This document shows, in pieces, positions 25,901-33,658 of a stretch of 63,992 bases of DNA. The translations under genes were made by a program, and so were the position numbers. Each line of letters begins with the position of its first letter. Position 1 is the first letter of the stretch. The DNA comes from Pirellulales bacterium (lineage in GTDB: Bacteria; Planctomycetota; Planctomycetia; Pirellulales; DATAWG01). The stretch is taken from assembly GCA_035939775.1 (NCBI GenBank), contig DASZFO010000123.1:1-63992 (forward strand), written 5' to 3'. The notes under the pieces are model-generated. The model was given only the letters and a program-made list of their open reading frames with translations, was not told the origin of the DNA and did no database searches.

Positions 25901-27932
25901 TCTGGTGCGAACGCTGACAGCGCACGGCTCGGCGGAATTGGCGAGCGTCCGCGGCGAACTGGAAAAGCTCTGCACCGGCGCCAAGCAAGCGGTCACGCGG
26001 CAGCTTGCCTTCGCCGCCTTGATCGCGGCCGACGGAAATGTCGAAGGCGCGTGGACGCTCGCCACGAAATCGCTCCGAAGTCTACAAGACCTCGTGACCG
26101 CTATGCCGCTGGTCCGCGATCCGAACCAACGGGCGGCCCTCTATCCGAAGGTGCAGCCGCTCTTGAACAACCTGCCGAAAGAACTCGCCTCGGCGGGCGG
26201 CGGCAAGCCGAGCATGGGCCGCTACGTCCGCGTCGAGCTGCCCGGCCGCGCACGGACGCTAACCTTGGCGGAAGTCGAGGTCTACAGCGAAGGCCGCAAC
26301 GTCGCGCGGCAAGGAAAGGCGAAGCAAATCAGCACGGCCTTCGGCGGCGACGCTAGCCACGCGATCGATGGCAACACCAGCGGCGATTTTAGCCGCGGAG
26401 GCCAAACGCACACCACCGAAGACGTTCCCGATCCGTGGTGGGAGGTGGACCTCGGCTCGGAGTTCCCGATCGATTCGATCGCCGTCTATAACCGAACCGA
26501 TGAAGATTTTGGAAACCGGCTCAATGGGTTCACGCTCAAGGTGCTCGATTCGACTCGCAAAATCGTTTTCGAGAAGCGCCGTATCCCGGCCCCGAAGCCG
26601 GAGGCCGTCTACGAGGTCGGCGGCGCCGCCTCGGAAGCGCTCTTGCGGCGTGCCGCGATGAACGCGCTGGTGACCGTTCGCGGGCAAGAGACGGCGACAT
26701 TCAAGGCACTCGAAAAGTTCGTCGGCGACGATGCCGAGCGGCAGGCGGCAATCCAGGCGATCGCGCGGGTTCCCACGAGCTATTGGCCAAAGGAAGACGC
26801 CCGTCCGCTCTTGGATACGCTCTTGGCCTATATCCGCAAGGTGCCGATTCCCGAGCGGACCTCTCCCGCGGCGGTCGACGCGCTGCAAATGGCCGATACG
26901 TTGGCGGCGCTCTTGCCGCGCTCCGATGCCAAACTGTACCGCAAGGAATTGGGCGAGTTGGGAGTCCGCGTAATCCGCTTGGCCACCATGCCCGATCAGA
27001 TGCTGTTCGACAAGGAGCGGTTCGCCGTGCAGGCGGGCAAGCCTGCGGAGATCGCTTTCGACAATACCGATATCATGCCGCACAATCTCGTCGTGTCGCG
27101 GCCCGGATCGCTGGAAGAAATCGGCGGCCTGGCCGACAGCACTGGCACGCAACCCGGCGCGATGGATCGGCAATACGTTCCCGCTTCGCCCAAGATTCTG
27201 TTTTCGAGTCAACTGTTGATGCCGCGCGGCGCGCAAAAGATCGACTTCACCGCTCCCATGCAGCCCGGCGTCTATCCGTTTGTCTGCACGTTCCCCGGCC
27301 ACTGGCGGCGAATGCACGGGGCGATGTACGTCGTCGCCGATCTCGACGAATACCTGGTCGATCCGGAGGCCTATCTCGCCAAGAATCCGCTGCCGATCGC
27401 CGATGAACTGCTCAAGTACAATCGGCCACGGACGGATTGGAAGCTCGCGGAACTCGCGCCGCTAGTGAAGGAGACGGACCACGGTCGCTCATTCACCAAC
27501 GGCAAGCAGCTATTTACCGTCGCCAACTGCATCGCCTGCCACAAGCTCAACGGAGTGGGGACCGTGGTCGGTCCCGATCTGGCGCAACCCAATCCGAAGA
27601 AGCAGCCGGTCGACGTTCTCCGTGATATCCTTGAGCCTTCCTACGAGATCAACGAGAAATTCCAGAGCTACATCCTCACACTGGACGACGGCCGGCAGGT
27701 GACCGGGTTGATTACCGAGGAAACTCCGGACGTAGTGAAAGTGATGGAAAACCCGTTAGTCAAATGCGATCCAACCGTCGTGAAGAAAGCAAGCATTAGC
27801 GAGCGGCTGAAATCGCCCAAGTCGATCATGCCGGAGGGTTTGCTGAGCCAACTCACGCGCGAGGAGATTCTCGACCTAGTGGCATATGTGGCCGCGCACG
27901 GCGATGCGCAAAGCAAGTTGTTCTCAAAATAG
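22941..27932 (+). CDS. Giant PVC-type CxxCH protein (SGNH - propeller - HEAT - discoidin - cupredoxin - cytochrome c)
   Basis: A 1663-residue exported protein. The order is: signal anchor (FLFVAIAVFAVGALFGLN); SGNH/GDSL-like hydrolase region (GDHICLIGNTLADR, Asn at FFGYNES, NGIHLND near the end); PVC membrane-bound dehydrogenase-type propeller (VQMAFDPKGRLWVAVWPTYP); HEAT-like repeats from about residue 730; an F5/8C-like domain (YVRVELPGR to WWEVDLGSEFP); a cupredoxin-like segment with candidate copper ligands in MPHNLV and CTFPGHWRRMHGAM; and a terminal cytochrome c with CIACH (Cys1530, Cys1533, His1534). The set suggests a periplasmic redox enzyme acting on carbohydrate or lipid. ATG 22941 starts the signal; the upstream extension to 22860 is unlikely. 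Confidence 0.92.
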   Translation: MPTIRQLRSAQSRFLFVAIAVFAVGALFGLNTILRSADDAKPPATLEIHPGDHICLIGNTLADRMQHDGWLETYLYSRFPKENLVVRDLGFSGDELTLRLRSAGFGSPDEHLSIQKADVIFAFFGYNESFAGAEGIERFKRDLQGFIKHALGEKYNGHGAPQLVLFSPIAHENLHDRNLPDGTENNRRLALYTAAMAEVAKANYVPFVDLYEPTLNLYAKADKPLTINGIHLNDEGDRQLAQVIDQDLFPGQPTPPRDPAAMEKLRQAIVDKDFIWFNRYRTVDGYSIFGGRADLSFRDGQTNRVVAQREMEVLDVMTANRDKRVWAVAGGGDLAVDDSNTPPFIPVKSNFPGKNPDGTHVFVDPEEEIKLMTVAKGMKVNLFASEKDFPELAKPVQMAFDPKGRLWVAVWPTYPHWKPKEEMNDKILILEDTKGTGRADKCTVFADHLHCPTGFEFYNGGVIVAQTPDVMFLKDSRGGDVCDTRVRVLDGIDSADTHHTANSFALDPGGALYFQEGTFMHTQVETPYAPTLHNVDAGVYRYEPRTQKFEAYVTYPFANPHGHAWDHWGQDFVFDGTGANPYHGALFSGHLDYPDKHNHPPQVYQQRTRPCPGAEIMSSRHFPDSMQGNLLVANVIGFQGILQYKLNDDGASFHGTEAEPIVSSTDFNFRPSDLKIGPDGAIYFLDWHNPIIGHMQHNLRDPNRDRTHGRVYRITYEGRPLLKPVEIAGQPIEKLLDLLKEPEDRVRNRVKIELGGRDSDQVTAAAQNWAAALDTKDPNYEHNLLEALWIHQYHNVVSVDLLKRLLASPDFHARAAATRVLCYWRDRVPEALELLKKMAADESPRVRLEAIRAASFFKVPEAIEVVLVSQDFPTDEYINFVRGETLRALEPHVKRAIAGGVAIQFTTPAGARYFLKNVGTDDLLKMKRSQAVFVELLSRAGVRDEFRQEAVAELAKLENKSQVRVLLDAIHSQDEQQIHLDGSVLFDLVRTLTAHGSAELASVRGELEKLCTGAKQAVTRQLAFAALIAADGNVEGAWTLATKSLRSLQDLVTAMPLVRDPNQRAALYPKVQPLLNNLPKELASAGGGKPSMGRYVRVELPGRARTLTLAEVEVYSEGRNVARQGKAKQISTAFGGDASHAIDGNTSGDFSRGGQTHTTEDVPDPWWEVDLGSEFPIDSIAVYNRTDEDFGNRLNGFTLKVLDSTRKIVFEKRRIPAPKPEAVYEVGGAASEALLRRAAMNALVTVRGQETATFKALEKFVGDDAERQAAIQAIARVPTSYWPKEDARPLLDTLLAYIRKVPIPERTSPAAVDALQMADTLAALLPRSDAKLYRKELGELGVRVIRLATMPDQMLFDKERFAVQAGKPAEIAFDNTDIMPHNLVVSRPGSLEEIGGLADSTGTQPGAMDRQYVPASPKILFSSQLLMPRGAQKIDFTAPMQPGVYPFVCTFPGHWRRMHGAMYVVADLDEYLVDPEAYLAKNPLPIADELLKYNRPRTDWKLAELAPLVKETDHGRSFTNGKQLFTVANCIACHKLNGVGTVVGPDLAQPNPKKQPVDVLRDILEPSYEINEKFQSYILTLDDGRQVTGLITEETPDVVKVMENPLVKCDPTVVKKASISERLKSPKSIMPEGLLSQLTREEILDLVAYVAAHGDAQSKLFSK

Positions 27933-27964
27933 ACCGACGATTTGATGAAATGACTTGTCGCAGA

Positions 27965-28366
27965 TTATCGCGACGAGAGCAGCGACTCGATCACTGAATA
28001 TCGTTCTTCAATAGCACCTCGATCGGCAGTGAGCGCCTCCGTCAATCCCCGTTCCGTCATTACGGCGAACGAGATGCAATCGGTCAGCGACCATCCCTTG
28101 TCCGGACGCCGGGCGTAAAGGTCAAGTCCGCGATCCCAAAGTTCGTGCGACGACGAAATGACCTCCGTCTTCGGATCGGCTCGCAGTTCCTCCAGTAGCT
28201 TGACCGTTTTCTCGCGGTGCACCGGATGCGATAGAAAATTCGCAACCTCAGTCAGCACGTCTTCGGTCGTTATGACACGACCGGTAAATGAACCGGCGAA
28301 CTGCCGGGCGATCAAGTGGTTCTGATCGCGCGAGCTGGATAGCGCGATGTAGAAGGCCGCGTCCAA
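27965..28366 (-). CDS. PIN-domain toxin (VapC-like)
   Basis: A PIN-fold ribonuclease toxin. The first catalytic Asp lies in LDAAFYIAL, further acidic residues in TEDVLTEVANF and SLTDCISFAVM, and the terminal pair in ALTADRGAIEE. From the TTG at 28366 the protein has 133 residues, but this leaves the Asp at residue 2 and removes the first beta strand. The codons upstream read IRIVF and reach an ATA at 28381 that overlaps the antitoxin TAA as ATAA, the position where an ATGA coupling is expected. A non-canonical ATA start is therefore plausible. The toxin follows its antitoxin directly. Confidence 0.82.
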   Translation of the reverse strand: MDAAFYIALSSSRDQNHLIARQFAGSFTGRVITTEDVLTEVANFLSHPVHREKTVKLLEELRADPKTEVISSSHELWDRGLDLYARRPDKGWSLTDCISFAVMTERGLTEALTADRGAIEERYSVIESLLSSR

Positions 28367-28377
28367 AAAAACGATCC

Positions 28378-28611
28378 TTATCGCTTGGGCTGGCCGTACA
28401 GATAATGTTTCAAATTAACGGACGCATCTTCGGGAAGGTCGTCGATCGTGCCGACCAGCGGCCTCAATCGATCGAGAAGGGTTGGTCCGTCGCCTGAAGC
28501 TGGCTCAGGCGAAGGTTCCAGGATTTCAACCTGCACAGCCGCCCCTTCCGGCAATTCTTGCGGCTCGTCGAGCACGATCAAGCCGTTTTTCACGTGCGCC
28601 TGGAGCGTCAT
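28378..28611 (-). CDS. Antitoxin of the VapC-like pair
   Basis: A 77-residue protein. The N-terminus MTLQAHVKNGLIVLDEPQEL followed by PEGAAVQVEI is the short beta-rich AF2212-like/VapB-type DNA-binding form. The C-terminus (LLDRLRPLVGTIDDLPEDAS) should be the toxin-binding tail. It is first in the operon and its stop touches the toxin start. It is expected to autoregulate with its toxin; no operator was identified. Confidence 0.78.
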   Translation of the reverse strand: MTLQAHVKNGLIVLDEPQELPEGAAVQVEILEPSPEPASGDGPTLLDRLRPLVGTIDDLPEDASVNLKHYLYGQPKR

Positions 28612-28775
28612 AGCCCATCACTCGAGAAAATCATTTCACGCAATGGAATCATGCCCTTGCGAAATAAGCCTTCTCTATTCTAGTCCGTGCTCGCGAATTT
28701 CAAAAGACGCGAGTGAAATCGTGTCGCAGCTCTTTAGCGACATACGTGTGAACCGTTGATCAATTCCCCGGGCAG

Positions 28776-30644
28776 TTACTTCCGAATGAAAACGAAATCG
28801 CCGCCGGATTCGCTGCCGCGCAACAGGCCGTTGCGGGGGTCCGTTTCATCGCTATCGACTGCCACGAACCAATGCGGGATCGTCAACACGTCGCCCGGCT
28901 TGGCCGCATCGAGCATTGCGATCAGCGGCTTCGCAAATGGTGAGTGCTCGCCGCACTGTCCGTCGGAGGCCGTGTGCCTCCCGACCGACGCCAGGTACGC
29001 GCAGCAGCGATGCTGCATTTTTCTGGCGACCAGTGCCGCCTTTGGCATCGGCGTCAGTTCGTCGTCGTGGCCGCGCGAAACTTGATTGGTGGCCGTGTCG
29101 AAGTCGAACATTCCACCGAAGCAGGTGTCGAGGACGAGAAACACGTGCCGGCAGCGCAGGGCCGTCTTTTCCATGTCGTCGTGCAGCTCGGCCAGCGAAT
29201 AATAGCTCCTAATCCGATCGTTGATGCTCTCGGTCGACGCCAACGAGTCGGTCGCCACCAAGTAACCCTTTTGTTCGATTTTTTCTCCGTGGCCGGCGAT
29301 GTAAATCAGGAGTTGATCGTTCGGTTGGAAATCCTTATTGCGATACTCGCGCACTTTGTCGAAGAACCGATTGTTAGTGTAGTCGGCGCCGATGCAGGGA
29401 TCGACGATGAATCCATATTCGTCGCGAAGAATCTCGGCGATCCTGCGCGCATCGCTCTCGGCGTTGCAGAGCTTCGGCCAATGCTTGTATTCGTCGCCGG
29501 CGAAGATCAGGGCATAGTTCTTGCCACCGTGGACGTCGATCGGCTCGCCCGCCGTATCGGCCGAAACTTTCACGAATTCGAGTCCACGCGGTTTCGGATC
29601 GGGCGGCGTTTGGTAAACGTATAAGTACAACGGCAAGCCGCAAATCAAAACCAGCGCGGCAGCGGCCATCGCCCAGCGCGGCGATGGCCGCGCGCCGCGA
29701 GCCCGGCTCCAACGCCGCACGATGCCGAGCACTTGGCGATCGGAGAGCTTCGTCCCTTGCCGCGGCGCGGCGACGAGCGTGTGGCCGAACGGCTTTCCAT
29801 CAAACCAAGGATCGCGCTTGGCCGCCGCCGCATCGCACGTCTCTTCCGCAGCTTGCAGCAAATCGGCAAGCGATTTGATCGGCAGCCGCTGGATGGGATC
29901 GGTCGTGAACACCCATTGCCGCGGCCCCCATTGCACGGCCAGAAAGATGAACGGCTGCGTGGCGGCGGAATCCTTTTCGCTCCGGCTCCATTGCTTGAAG
30001 AGCAGGCTTTTCGGCTGTCTAAGCACCAGCGCTCGCCCTTGCGGCGGCCCGCCCGGAATACTCACGATCCATTGCTCGCCGCGGCGGAGGTCATGGCCAT
30101 AGACGGCGCGGTCGCTCGCCAAGAAGGCCCGCTCGCGGGCAAACTCGGCCCCCTGGGCAAAGAGCGACGAAGCAAACGGATCCTGCCCGGCGGCTGCTGC
30201 CTGCAAGATGGCCGCTGCCATCCGCGACCAATCGGCGGCGAACCGCTCGCCATTGGCGGCGTCCGCCAGATTCTCGCCCGCTGCGCTGCGGATCGCCAAG
30301 TAGGTTCCTTCGAGCGACGTTTCGAGCGAAATCTTGCTCGGCGTCAGCCCTTCACGAACGAGCGCCGCATACCGGGCGAAAGCCTCTAATCCGGTGGGCA
30401 ACTGCCGGCCGGCGAGCAACTCATCGGCGATCGTGGCCGCCAGCATCTCATCGAGCGTCGGATCGGCCCCGACGACGATCTGCCGAATCGGACCTTCCCC
30501 TTGGCGGAGCGAGGCAACGCCGCGCTTGAGCACGAGCGTCGCCAGGTCCAATCGCTCCTGATGCTCTGCCCCGGCCGCGTGCATGTAGAGCGTTCCAGCC
30601 GCGGGCGATTCAGATTCAGAAATCGGACGAAAGACCAAATTCAC
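28776..30644 (-). CDS. Membrane-anchored caspase-like (C14) protease with unknown N-terminal domain
   Basis: A 622-residue protein. The N-terminal 300 residues belong to no family I recognise; they include KRGVASLRQGEGPIRQIVVG and a region with Trp-rich GPRQWVFTTDP. One membrane helix (WAMAAAALVLICGLPLYLYV, about 321-341) is preceded by a basic stretch (RRWSRARGARPSPR). The C-terminal caspase fold starts at GKNYALIFAGDEYK and has the dyad His452 (YIAGHGEK) and Cys508 (LDTCFGG). Basic residues before the helix suggest that the N-domain is cytoplasmic and the protease faces the periplasm. The frame opens at a GTG at 30704 inside a repeat; the GTG at 30644 is preferred. Confidence 0.82.
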   Translation of the reverse strand: MNLVFRPISESESPAAGTLYMHAAGAEHQERLDLATLVLKRGVASLRQGEGPIRQIVVGADPTLDEMLAATIADELLAGRQLPTGLEAFARYAALVREGLTPSKISLETSLEGTYLAIRSAAGENLADAANGERFAADWSRMAAAILQAAAAGQDPFASSLFAQGAEFARERAFLASDRAVYGHDLRRGEQWIVSIPGGPPQGRALVLRQPKSLLFKQWSRSEKDSAATQPFIFLAVQWGPRQWVFTTDPIQRLPIKSLADLLQAAEETCDAAAAKRDPWFDGKPFGHTLVAAPRQGTKLSDRQVLGIVRRWSRARGARPSPRWAMAAAALVLICGLPLYLYVYQTPPDPKPRGLEFVKVSADTAGEPIDVHGGKNYALIFAGDEYKHWPKLCNAESDARRIAEILRDEYGFIVDPCIGADYTNNRFFDKVREYRNKDFQPNDQLLIYIAGHGEKIEQKGYLVATDSLASTESINDRIRSYYSLAELHDDMEKTALRCRHVFLVLDTCFGGMFDFDTATNQVSRGHDDELTPMPKAALVARKMQHRCCAYLASVGRHTASDGQCGEHSPFAKPLIAMLDAAKPGDVLTIPHWFVAVDSDETDPRNGLLRGSESGGDFVFIRK

Positions 30645-30670
30645 GGCGATTCTTGCCCACAGGAATACGC

Positions 30671-30743
30671 GTAGGGTGCGTCGAGCGAAGCGCTGACACA
30701 CCACAAGCGCCGGTGCGTCAGCGCTGCGCTCGACACACCCTAC
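30671..30743. repeat. Hairpin repeat GTAGGGTG...CACCCTAC
   Basis: The arms at 30671-30702 and 30712-30743 are reverse complements over 32 bases with three mismatches, around a 9-base loop. The arm reads GTAGGGTGCGTCGAGCG then AGCGCTGAC. It lies between the DUF1080 stop and the caspase gene start, both on the minus strand. Confidence 0.85.
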
Positions 30744-30782
30744 ACAACTACGTCCAACCGGCCAGCAAGGTTCGTTGCACCA

Positions 30783-31457
30783 CTACTCGTCCAGCGGCTT
30801 GACGAGAATCTCCTTGAAATACGTCTTGCTCCCCGGATCGTGCCCTTGCAGCGCGAAGGTGCCGTGCTGGAGAAAGCGGCCGGAATGACCTTGCGGCGGC
30901 TTGAAATCGGCCGGTTGGGTCCAGTCGCAGACCGTCTGGCCGTCGATCTTGAGCAGGACGTGATCTCCTTGGACGATGATCTCGTACAAGAACCACTTGT
31001 TGTCTTCATGATGCGGATCTCGGACGTTCACGACGTCATAGAGGCTGCCGGTCTTCTTCCAGTCGCTGTGCGTCGCGTTCACTTGGGCCTCGAAACCCTG
31101 ATTCGGCCAGTTCGACTCCTGGTACTTCGTGTGGAAGTAGATTCCCGAATTGGCATGGGGGAAGGTCATCACCATCGCCTTCAAGTGGAAGTTCTTGAAG
31201 TCGTGATTGTGCACCGGGCCGTCGTAGAACAGATGGGATGGGCCGGGACCGTTGACCACGATCATCCCATCCTGCACCTTCCACGATTCGGCGTTCTTGC
31301 CGACCTTCCAGCCATCGAGCGATTTACCGTCGAAGAGACTATAGAACCCGTCCTTGTCCGGCTTCGGCTCGGAAGGCTCGGCGACATTCGCCGCGAAAGC
31401 ACCCGTCGCGGAAAGAATTGCCAGCACAGAAATAGATAACAGCACTCGCGGTTTCAT
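30783..31457 (-). CDS. Exported DUF1080 (3-keto-disaccharide hydrolase-like) protein
   Basis: A 224-residue secreted protein. A signal peptide (VLLSISVLAILSATGAFA) precedes a concanavalin-like beta sandwich with the DUF1080 hallmarks FYSLFDGKSLDGWKV, GIYFHTKYQESNWPNQGFEAQ and HSGRFLQHGTFALQGHDPGS. Some members of this family hydrolyse 3-keto-glycosides; planctomycetes have many paralogues and most are untested. The ATG at 31457 has GAGG upstream and starts the signal, so the longer frame to 31652 is rejected. Confidence 0.9.
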   Translation of the reverse strand: MKPRVLLSISVLAILSATGAFAANVAEPSEPKPDKDGFYSLFDGKSLDGWKVGKNAESWKVQDGMIVVNGPGPSHLFYDGPVHNHDFKNFHLKAMVMTFPHANSGIYFHTKYQESNWPNQGFEAQVNATHSDWKKTGSLYDVVNVRDPHHEDNKWFLYEIIVQGDHVLLKIDGQTVCDWTQPADFKPPQGHSGRFLQHGTFALQGHDPGSKTYFKEILVKPLDE

Positions 31458-31800
31458 GGAAGCGCCTCTGGTGAATTCATGGTTAGTTGTTTTACCGACG
31501 GACCTCGACCCAGCACAGACCATAATACCTAGACGCGAAACTGCTGCCAATTCGTGCTCGGCAAACCGTCTCGCCTGGTTTCCGGCACTGAGGGGGCCGC
31601 GGTTGCGGGCGGCCGCGGCCCGACGCGTCGCGAGAAATCTCAATGCAAACAAAGAGAATTCTCATAGCCAAGGTTTCACGGAACCCTCATAATTGTGTGT
31701 GGTGGGCGACTTGTTGTCGAGAGAACTCAAACTCCTCGGAGGCGGTCGCCGTCAATCTCATCTCGAAATCTGGCCATTCGGCAGGCGCGAGGAGTTCGCT
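31458..31800. other. Intergenic region between divergent DUF1080 and DUF1559 genes
   Basis: A 343-base divergent spacer. No gene is seen. It should contain both promoters, but no clear -35/-10 pair stands out. The ribosome binding site GAGGAG of the DUF1559 gene lies at its right end. Confidence 0.5.
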
Positions 31801-32847
31801 ATGAATTCATCGATAATCAAGCGGCACATCGCCAGGCACCGAGCGTTCACGCTCGTGGAACTGCTCGTCGTCATCGCTATCATCGGCATCTTGATCGCGC
31901 TATTGCTGCCGGCGATCCAGGCCGCGCGGGAAGCAGCGCGGCGCGTCCGCTGCGCGAATAACCTGAATCAGCTAGCCTTGGGGTGCCTCAATTTCGAGTC
32001 CGCGGAGAAGCTGTTTCCGTATGGCCGAAAATATGACAGTTGGGACACCTTCACTTGGACCGAGCTGATTCTGCCGCAGATCGAGGAAAAGGTTGTCTAC
32101 AACGGCTACGATCAGCTCCCGAAACGCGGCTTTGCCCAGGCGTCGCCGGGGGCGAACGGGCCGATTGGCCCTGACCCGCAGATGGAAATTGCGCGAATGA
32201 CGCTGCTGCCCATTTTCTGTTGCCCCAGCGATCCCACTTGCCCGGCGAAGGATGAATTTGCCCCGCCCCCGCCCAACAACTCCTACGGGTTTTACCGGAT
32301 GAGCTACCGCGCCTGCACCGGCAGCGGAGACATGTATGGCACGAAGACCGATACGACTTCAGGGCCATGGGGTCGCGGCATCTTCGGAGTTATCCCCGGG
32401 CAAAGTTTCGACATTCGGCGGCCGGGGACTCGGGTCAAAGAGATCACCGACGGGACGTCGAAGACGTTATTGCTCTCCGAGGGTTTGACGACCGGCGTCC
32501 CCGGCTGGGGCGGGCCGATCAGCGAAACGATTTATGGCAACATGGGGGGCGGGCTGTTCTCGGCGAGCTTGACGCCAAACTCCACCGCGCCGGACCGAGT
32601 CATCGGGCCCTGCCCCCGCGATCAGGGAGACACCGACTATAAGCCCCCCTGCTTGAGCCTGGGTTCAAACGCCTGGTACACTCCGAGCGCCGCCGGCGCT
32701 CACGCCGCCGCGCGCAGCGACCATCCGGGCGGAGTCAACGTGGCCATCGCCGATGGTTCCGTTCGTTTCGTCGACGAGCTGGTTGATACGTCAGTTTGGC
32801 GCGGCCTGGCGACCAAAGCCGGCGGAGAATCCGTTACGTTGCCGTAG
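31801..32847 (+). CDS. DUF1559 protein with prepilin-type N-terminus
   Basis: A 348-residue protein. The N-terminus [20 protein letters not shown] is a class III (type IV pilin-like) signal, processed before Phe by a prepilin peptidase. The DUF1559 body follows: [20 protein letters not shown], and at the C-terminus the H-X9-DG signature [18 protein letters not shown]. This family is expanded by the dozen in planctomycetes and its members are thought to be pseudopilin-like surface or envelope proteins. GAGGAG lies 7 bases before the ATG. It is followed closely by a lipoprotein gene, a common pairing. Confidence 0.95.
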   Translation: MNSSIIKRHIARHRAFTLVELLVVIAIIGILIALLLPAIQAAREAARRVRCANNLNQLALGCLNFESAEKLFPYGRKYDSWDTFTWTELILPQIEEKVVYNGYDQLPKRGFAQASPGANGPIGPDPQMEIARMTLLPIFCCPSDPTCPAKDEFAPPPPNNSYGFYRMSYRACTGSGDMYGTKTDTTSGPWGRGIFGVIPGQSFDIRRPGTRVKEITDGTSKTLLLSEGLTTGVPGWGGPISETIYGNMGGGLFSASLTPNSTAPDRVIGPCPRDQGDTDYKPPCLSLGSNAWYTPSAAGAHAAARSDHPGGVNVAIADGSVRFVDELVDTSVWRGLATKAGGESVTLP

Positions 32848-32860
32848 GATTAGAATCGCC

Positions 32861-33349
32861 ATGGGAAGTTCGTTGCCTGCCTATTCTGGCCAGTTATTTG
32901 CACGAGTCGGTCGCATGCGCTTTGTTCTGGTGGCCGGCGCCGCCGCCATCCTCTTCGTAACGATAGGCTGCGGAAAGACGACTTCGATCTCCGGGAGTGT
33001 TACGTTCGAGAGCAAGGCCGTGGGCAACGGCTCGATCGTATTTCAGCCGGCCGACGGCCAAGGACCAACCGCGGGAGCCGCGATCAGCGATGGTCGATAT
33101 CAAGTCGAACGTCTCACGCCGGGAAAGAAAATCGTGCAAATCATTGCCGTGAAGAAGGTCAATTTCGCCGCGAGCAATGAAGAAATGGAGCGGCAAGCCA
33201 AGGAAAATGCGAACCGCGGCGACGCGACCGGCATCGTCGAGCGCGCCGATGAAATCCCCACCGATGCCGTTGGGAACAACCGCGAAATCGACGTGCAACC
33301 AGGCAAGCAGACGGTCGACTTCGATTTGAAACGCAAGGCCGGTTCTTAG
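32861..33349 (+). CDS. Lipoprotein with carboxypeptidase-regulatory-like domain
   Basis: A 162-residue envelope protein. The second ATG (32915) begins RFVLVAGAAAILFVTIGCG, a lipobox ending at Cys, and either ATG is possible; AGGA upstream slightly favours 32861. The mature part reads ISGSVTFESKAVGNGSIVFQ and GAAISDGRYQVERLTPGKK, the transthyretin-like beta fold common in small planctomycete lipoproteins encoded after DUF1559 genes. A strong terminator at 33614 probably ends the two-gene transcript. Confidence 0.85.
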   Translation: MGSSLPAYSGQLFARVGRMRFVLVAGAAAILFVTIGCGKTTSISGSVTFESKAVGNGSIVFQPADGQGPTAGAAISDGRYQVERLTPGKKIVQIIAVKKVNFAASNEEMERQAKENANRGDATGIVERADEIPTDAVGNNREIDVQPGKQTVDFDLKRKAGS

Positions 33350-33613
33350 GAACCCTTACAAAACCGTCTGGGACTGTCCTGGGCCGTTTTCGGAGATACG
33401 GGCGCCCGTTTCGCACTGATTCCGGGGCTCAGGGGGCCGGGCAGATTGCCGGGTTGTGAACTCCCAAGAGCCCTAGCGCTCAGCCCTTGCCGCGCGGCGA
33501 GACACGAGCCCCAGTGCTCACCCCTCGCCGCACCCTTAAATCAAGAACGCCGGCTCCGAAAGCCAGCCGCAAGTCACCAACAGGATCGGAAATCGAGCGA
33601 TCGATTTCACGAG

Positions 33614-33653
33614 ACGCGGCCTCGCTGTGCAATCAGCGAAGCCGCGTTGTTTT
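33614..33653 (+). terminator. Intrinsic terminator after the DUF1559/lipoprotein operon
   Basis: ACGCGGC and TCGCTG (33614-33627) pair with CAGCGA and GCCGCGT (33634-33647) with one internal mismatch, followed by TGTTTT. The 33350-33613 stretch before it has no gene; it contains GC-rich sequence with AGCCCTAGCGCTCAGCCC-like repeats. Confidence 0.8.
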
Positions 33654-33658
33654 CATGG

